A stretch of 64,000 nucleotides of DNA from Leptodactylus fallax. Taxonomy: Eukaryota > Chordata > Amphibia > Anura > Leptodactylidae. Below, in pieces: positions 61,401 to 64,000 of this stretch. Positions within the stretch are counted from its first letter, which is position 1; each line of letters starts with the position of its first letter. The position numbers were made by a program, and so were the translations under genes. Where the stretch lies: contig CAMRHE010000205.1 of the NCBI GenBank assembly GCA_947044405.1, positions 1,302,001-1,366,000 on the forward strand. The letters are read 5' to 3'. The notes beneath the pieces are model-generated. The model did not search any database, was not told the origin of the DNA, and was given only the letters and a program-made list of their open reading frames with translations.

Positions 61401-63364
61401 GAATGCAGCATATCAACCCAGCAATGCAGATAGATAGGTTAGGGTCACCAGGTCCTCTTGTGAATTGCTGCCTTTGTTGTCAAGAATCACCATTTTGTCA
61501 ATAATACAATACGTTTACCTCTACACTGTGACTGGTTTAATAACAATTTTTCTAGTAGCAGACTCCCCTTAAAGAGTGTCTGTCTACAGTTTAAAGGGAT
61601 TTACTCACCATAATATTTTCTCACCTATTCATCTATTCTGGCTTAGGGTACATGGGCATCTATGTTTTAGTGGGAAAATGGCTTGTCCTTGCCCTCCATG
61701 GACTCATTCATTTCATGTAGTGAGGCCGGGCCGCAAAACAGACAGGAATAGGACCAGTCCTGAGTTTTGCCACAGGCTCACAACCCCATAAATGAACCCA
61801 TGATAATAAATGGACGTCTACCTGGAACCATAGAAAATAATGGGTCAGTGTGCTAGCCGGTAAAAACCCAGCTAGCACAGTGACAAAGTATATGTTTGTG
61901 AGCATGGAGCCTTACAGTGGTGGTCTCACGCTTTGACTCTCCTCTGTAGCATCCATATTTCCTAATGGAACATATGGAGAGGGGTTTTCTACCCCCTTCA
62001 AGGGTAGCATTACAATATAATGCAAAAAGACAGCCACTACATGTGCAAACTTACTGGTTTTATTCAAATGGCTTTTCTATGTGCATGAGCCCAAATATAC
62101 ATGTGTAATTCTCAGTCATAATTATAACACCATTATACAGTCATTACATTTTTCATATAATTTATTGTGATAATTTGGGGAATTAAACTCAAAATGGCGG
62201 CTTTTCCTGGTCCGGACAGCGGTGGTTCATGGAAAGATAGCTTTCAGACGGTCCAAGTGTAAAATAAACGTGGCTTTATTCAGCTTAACTGCAACATAGC
62301 AAAACAACAAAAAACCTAGACCAAAGTTAGGGTCCTAACTCACTCCTTGAGCCCCTAACTGTCCTGACTATTGCTCAGCTCCAGCAACAGTCCTCTGTGG
62401 ACGCCAACCCTTCTGGGACAGAGCCTCTCTCTCTGTCCTAGCTGGTCTACCACCATTTCCTGCTTCCTGCAGGACACTCCAGCCCCTCTGGAGTTACGTG
62501 CCACCACCCAAAGGCGTGGCTGAGAGCCTTTTCTGGCCTGGCCTGGGTCGCTCAACAGCGCCCTCTGGCTCACATACTTACATTATGTACCATGGATATT
62601 GCCATGAAATGTCACCAATACATAACATATTAGTATGTCCTAAAATGGTGACAATGTGAATTATAAGAATCACAGTATACCTTGGAGCACATGTCATGGA
62701 GGGCACTGGCAATGGCCTTGGCTGGGACATCACATCGGAACACGTGGCACTTCAGCATGCAGGTGTCTTTATCATTAGCCACAAATGCAAAGTCCCTAAA
62801 ACAAGAAACATTTTATCTTATACATTATATATATATATTGATACATAATAATAATAATATACATGAAAATGGTGTAGGACTATGTCAATGAAGTTTGTTT
62901 TTTTAAAATTCTAAGATCTCAAGGAAGACGTACAATATTTCAAACATATTCCATAACTGTGTATGTATTCCTGTGAACCTGTTCTGTATTTATCAGCTAT
63001 GGATAAGGCTGGGTTCACACCTGCGCCTGTTCTCCGCCTGGGGATTCCGTTCCCCATTCCGCTTTAAAAATGCGCAGAGAAAAGTTCTGCAAGCAGCGCT
63101 TTTCTCTCTGCATTTTTTGCCCTTTTCTGGTGGAAACCCGGCGGACCCCATTATAGTCTATGGGGTCCGTAGTTTTCTGCGGTTAACCGCTTTTTTAAGC
63201 GGATTTGGTTTCCGTTTGGGGGGGTCCGGACCCCCTGAACAGAAACCTGAACGCAGGTGTGCACCTAGCGTAAGCTGTATGTAAACAACCATAGCATATA
63301 TGAAGTATGAGAAGGTTGTATACCTTCTTACATAAAATTCTGTTACACTCTCCAAAGAACCTCT
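48508..63364 (-). CDS. APBB3: APBB3 (Fe65-like 2) amyloid precursor-binding adaptor, 3' half (partial)
   Basis: APBB3 is a cytoplasmic/nuclear adaptor with a WW domain and two phosphotyrosine-binding (PTB) domains; PTB2 binds the tail of amyloid precursor proteins. Exons seen are 63324-63364 (less certain), 62681-62795, 61227-61314, 59124-59207, 55262-55377, 52167-52349 and 48508-48735. Phases agree at every junction and together they give 284 codons plus stop. Signatures are [20 protein letters not shown] and [17 protein letters not shown] (PTB1), [10 protein letters not shown] (linker), and [20 protein letters not shown], then [20 protein letters not shown] and [20 protein letters not shown] (PTB2). 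The C-terminal KRTTSVDSP and [12 protein letters not shown] motifs match APBB3 rather than APBB1 or APBB2. The WW domain and the start of PTB1 must lie past position 64000. Confidence 0.94.
49139..49833. mobile_element. Element with long (about 170 bp) inverted ends
   Basis: The left arm (about 49139-49318) and right arm (about 49675-49833) are inverted and share CATGGCAGAATGTAATG, GCTCATAGTACGTATT and TGATGCAGCC. The left arm has a small insertion of ATAATAATATAATG. The middle (49330-49675) has its own internal pairing of CAGACCTAACATCTGTGAAA type. It has no open frame of note and lies upstream of the APBB3 terminal exon, within the intron. Confidence 0.65.
50138..50485. repeat. Long inverted repeat, TTATACTCTGGGGTCT arms
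   Basis: Arms of about 85 bp (50141-50225 and 50400-50485) include TATACTCTGGGGTCTCTTCA, then GGAGGCCCAGGGGAGGTGA and their inverse. An inner pair, GTCACGTGGGTCAGGCCGGC and GCTGGCGTAACCCACGTCTG, makes the whole region able to fold. A similar palindrome is at 35458-35520. Confidence 0.65.
50520..50760. repeat. Minisatellite, GGGACATTATACTGTGTGGA units
   Basis: About seven units of about 32 bp read GGGACATTATACTGTGTGGA, then GGGGCCACTAT. Reversed, this is nearly the unit at 35155-35440. Later copies decay toward 50760. Confidence 0.8.
50785..51795. repeat. 54-bp minisatellite, about 18 copies
   Basis: The unit TATTATTCACTATGCTGTGA, then GGTATCTTCATAGTTGGCAG, then TGGCACTAGCACCA repeats about 18 times. 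Two subtypes alternate: TCTTCATAG and TCTTTATAG. The unit is exactly 18 codons, so the minus strand has 192- and 138-residue open frames of an 18-residue period ([18 protein letters not shown]). A 2-bp loss near 51463 separates them. No start, splice or homology supports a protein. Confidence 0.9.
52167..52349 (-). CDS. APBB3: APBB3 exon, PTB2 core
   Basis: This 183-bp (61-codon) exon in phase 0 has its acceptor at 52350-52351 and its donor GTGAGTG starting at 52166. It encodes [20 protein letters not shown], then [20 protein letters not shown], then AACM. The FWCEP and SEAVQAACM blocks are the hallmark end of Fe65 PTB2. Confidence 0.96.
52694..52965 (+). mobile_element. Tc1-like relic with decayed transposase start
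   Basis: The left end TACACTATATGGAGAAAAGT is a familiar Tc1 terminus. From about 52843 a plus-strand frame reads [12 protein letters not shown], stop, [20 protein letters not shown], stop, SGRP. That is the DNA-binding helix-turn-helix and GRP motif of a Tc1 transposase with two in-frame stops. The rest of the element is missing; the next sequence is a truncated family A MITE. Confidence 0.7.
52971..53143. mobile_element. Fold-back MITE family A, copy 4 (left end missing)
   Basis: It begins inside the left arm (TTTGTTGCGGTTTTTTGAGC) and ends with the full right end GCAACGTGGGGCTTTAGCC. About 35 bp of the left end are lost where it abuts the Tc1 relic. Confidence 0.65.
53296..53837. mobile_element. 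Palindromic element with 22-bp central repeats
   Basis: The arms share TTTTAGACCAATATTG-type ends, CATGGTTTCCAGATCTCTG and GGATAAAAATCAGTTCATGG with mirrored partners. The centre has tandem units of ATACAGTCCATGGTCATGTG on the left and their inverse on the right. The 133-residue minus frame (53503-53904) is an artefact. A fragment of the same family is at 28690-28810. Confidence 0.65.
55262..55377 (-). CDS. APBB3: APBB3 exon, PTB2 first helix
   Basis: This 116-bp exon has its acceptor at 55378-55379 and its donor GTAACTC starting at 55261. It encodes [20 protein letters not shown], then [18 protein letters not shown]. It begins with two bases that complete the Gly of PMG-MEIL. Confidence 0.92.
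55424..55468. repeat. (TA)n microsatellite
   Basis: About 22 TA dinucleotides lie 50 bp upstream (on the minus strand) of an APBB3 exon acceptor. Length is likely to vary. Confidence 0.9.
56273..57260. mobile_element. piggyBac-like non-autonomous element, about 988 bp
   Basis: The inverted ends are TTTACCCCTTAA and TTAAGGGGTTAA. The right side has TTAA and the left a decayed TTTA. T-rich left half, GC-rich right half with hairpins (TATTCACTGCAATACT and its inverse; GATCGCCACCCTC and its inverse). Length and end type match 484-1473, although the interiors differ. The 145-residue frame at 56312-56749 shows no known domain and is not supported as a gene. Confidence 0.6.
57419..57684. mobile_element. 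MITE with AAAGGGGTTGTTGGGCTTAA ends
   Basis: The left end TTAAAGGGGTTGTTGGGCTT and the right end AACCTGGACATCCCCGTTAA are inverted with some mismatch. TTAA is present at both outer ends. Inner pairs (GATCCTCAAAATAGGCC; TACCTGATCGGTAGGG) also mirror each other. Confidence 0.55.
59124..59207 (-). CDS. APBB3: APBB3 exon, start of PTB2
   Basis: This 84-bp exon has its acceptor at 59208-59209 and its donor GTGAGTTA starting at 59123. It encodes [20 protein letters not shown], then LPVSKPM. It carries the first PTB2 strand ([14 protein letters not shown]). Confidence 0.94.
61227..61314 (-). CDS. APBB3: APBB3 exon, PTB1-PTB2 linker
   Basis: This 88-bp exon has its acceptor at 61315-61316 and its donor GTGTGTAG starting at 61226. 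It encodes [20 protein letters not shown], then ISPEDLPVQ. The SPEDLP motif is shared with mammalian APBB3. Confidence 0.9.
61380..61515. repeat. Dispersed repeat, copy 1 (GGTTAGGGTCACCAGG type)
   Basis: It shares AGCATAT(C/T)AA(C/A)CCAGCAA, GATATAGGT(C/T)AGG(G/C)TCACC and a later CT(G/T)TTG(T/C)CAAGA block with 63805-63960. Both lie in APBB3 introns. The family is not identified. Confidence 0.45.
62170..62600 (-). repeat. Possible solo LTR or similar retroelement piece
   Basis: Read on the minus strand, a GC-rich block is followed by GCTGAATAAAGCCACGTTTA (polyadenylation-type signal) and then AT-rich sequence. This is the layout of an LTR R/U5 region. I could not fix TG...CA ends or a target duplication, so the call is tentative. 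Confidence 0.3.
62681..62795 (-). CDS. APBB3: APBB3 exon, PTB1 core
   Basis: This 115-bp exon has its acceptor at 62796-62797 and its donor GTATACTG starting at 62680. It encodes [20 protein letters not shown], then [18 protein letters not shown], the strand-and-helix end of PTB1. It is almost identical in pattern to mammalian APBB3. Confidence 0.95.
63005..63275. mobile_element. Fold-back element, GGGTTCACACCTGCGCCTG ends
   Basis: The ends GGTTCACACCTGCG and CGCAGGTGTGCACC are inverted. The centre CCCCATTATAGTCTATGGGG is a perfect small palindrome shared by several family members. The open frame at 62973-63284 is repeat-derived. Confidence 0.65.
63324..63364 (-). CDS. APBB3: APBB3 possible small exon in PTB1 loop
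   Basis: This 41-bp open stretch between TTTTTAG (acceptor AG at 63365-63366) and GTATAC (donor from 63323) encodes [13 protein letters not shown] plus two bases that complete an Arg before DFAFV. The phase fits the next exon exactly. From memory, mammalian Fe65 genes have a tiny exon of a few bases at this point in PTB1, so a 13-residue version would be unusual. It could instead be a chance open stretch. Confidence 0.5.
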
Positions 63365-63804
63365 CTAAAAAGAGAAAATGTATTTGTTTTCCATTTAAAT
63401 ACTTTAATAGAACATGAATAAGACATTTCATAAAACTGTGCTTAGTTAGTTAGTTCCCTACTCATCCCTAAGAAACACTGATGGTATTTCTGCATAGAAA
63501 CAAAGTTGAGATACAGAAATATTTTTCATTGTCTTCCTTAGGTCGGGGTCCCTCGTGGCGTAAACGTGGCATTTTACAGTCACTGCAAAGTGAATGGGAT
63601 TCTAGCGAATCCCATCCACACATTACAGAAAAATACATTCAGCAGTTTTGGCAATCGCAGCCAATTATACCTACGGAAACGCTAACAGTATCCCTATAGG
63701 TATAATGGAAGCAGACTTTCTGTAAAAAGTGCTGCAAGAAAAAACACATTGCCGTCTCAATTTTTCCTGCAGCGCTTTTTTTTTTTCTGTGGCCCACCAC
63801 AGAT

Positions 63805-63960
63805 CCTGTCACCAGTATGAAGCATATTAAACCAGCAACACAATGATATAGGTCAGGCTCACCTTAGTGTTACACCTTTTCCCCCATAAAAAATCATGCC
63901 TCTGTTGCCAAGATATTCATTTATTTCACAATATGCAAAAGAGAAATCTGGAACACCAAG
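63805..63960. repeat. Dispersed repeat, copy 2
   Basis: See 61380-61515 for the shared blocks. On the minus strand the sequence from 63863 to the right edge is open and ends at a GTGAGC donor-like site, but its similarity to the other copy marks it as a repeat. Confidence 0.45.
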
Positions 63961-64000
63961 GGCGGCTCCGTCATTCCAAACTGCTACACCCCACACTGCT

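Noticed and set aside
63863..64000. Minus-strand open stretch reading AVWNDGAALGVPDFSFAYCE and onward to a GTGAGC donor-like site
   Set aside because: It looked like a new APBB3 exon, but part of the region is shared with the repeat at 61380-61515 and it does not resemble any Fe65 domain.

Overview
The window is nuclear DNA from a vertebrate. Genes are split into small exons by kilobase introns, and the intergenic space is packed with palindromic DNA transposons and minisatellites. The proteins and the style of the repeats suggest a frog, probably a neobatrachian. That placement is inference, because no species marker is present.

Four protein-coding genes can be read. (1) SLU7, minus strand, 5' half only: coding exons from 4198 down to 1571, with the rest beyond the left edge. 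(2) C1QTNF2 (CTRP2), plus strand, complete: two coding exons, 18411-18660 and 19195-19847, 300 codons. (3) SRA1, minus strand, complete: five coding exons between 33481 and 24025, 226 codons. (4) APBB3 (a Fe65-family adaptor), minus strand, 3' half only: coding exons from about 63364 down to 48508, with the 5' half beyond the right edge. Phases agree across every junction except at SLU7 exon 4. That exon carries one extra A in an A7 run, which shifts the frame inside its CCHC zinc knuckle.

The genes do not form an operon-like pathway. SLU7 is a second-step splicing factor, C1QTNF2 a secreted collagen/C1q protein, SRA1 a coding gene whose RNA is also a nuclear-receptor coactivator, and APBB3 an amyloid-precursor-binding adaptor. 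SRA1 and APBB3 lie in the same order and orientation as I recall for human 5q31.3. SLU7 and C1QTNF2 are neighbours in human 5q33.3, but here they are head to head. The window therefore joins two blocks that are well separated on human chromosome 5.

Most other sequence is repeats: TTAA-flanked piggyBac-like elements (484-1473, 22638-23012, 30200-30848, 56273-57260), hAT-like elements with 8-bp target duplications (7039-7196, 13856-14565), two Tc1 relics (27342-27856, 52694-52965), many fold-back elements whose ends read GTTCACA(C/T)CTGCG, stacks of elements nested inside each other (34089-36203, 40917-42343), and minisatellites. I found no CRISPR array, tRNA, rRNA or bacterial-type operon, and nothing that amounts to a new gene system. 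The most useful leads are the SLU7 frameshift, the nested elements with an in-place empty site, a minisatellite unit shared by separate loci, and an unidentified coding-like stretch in a SLU7 intron.
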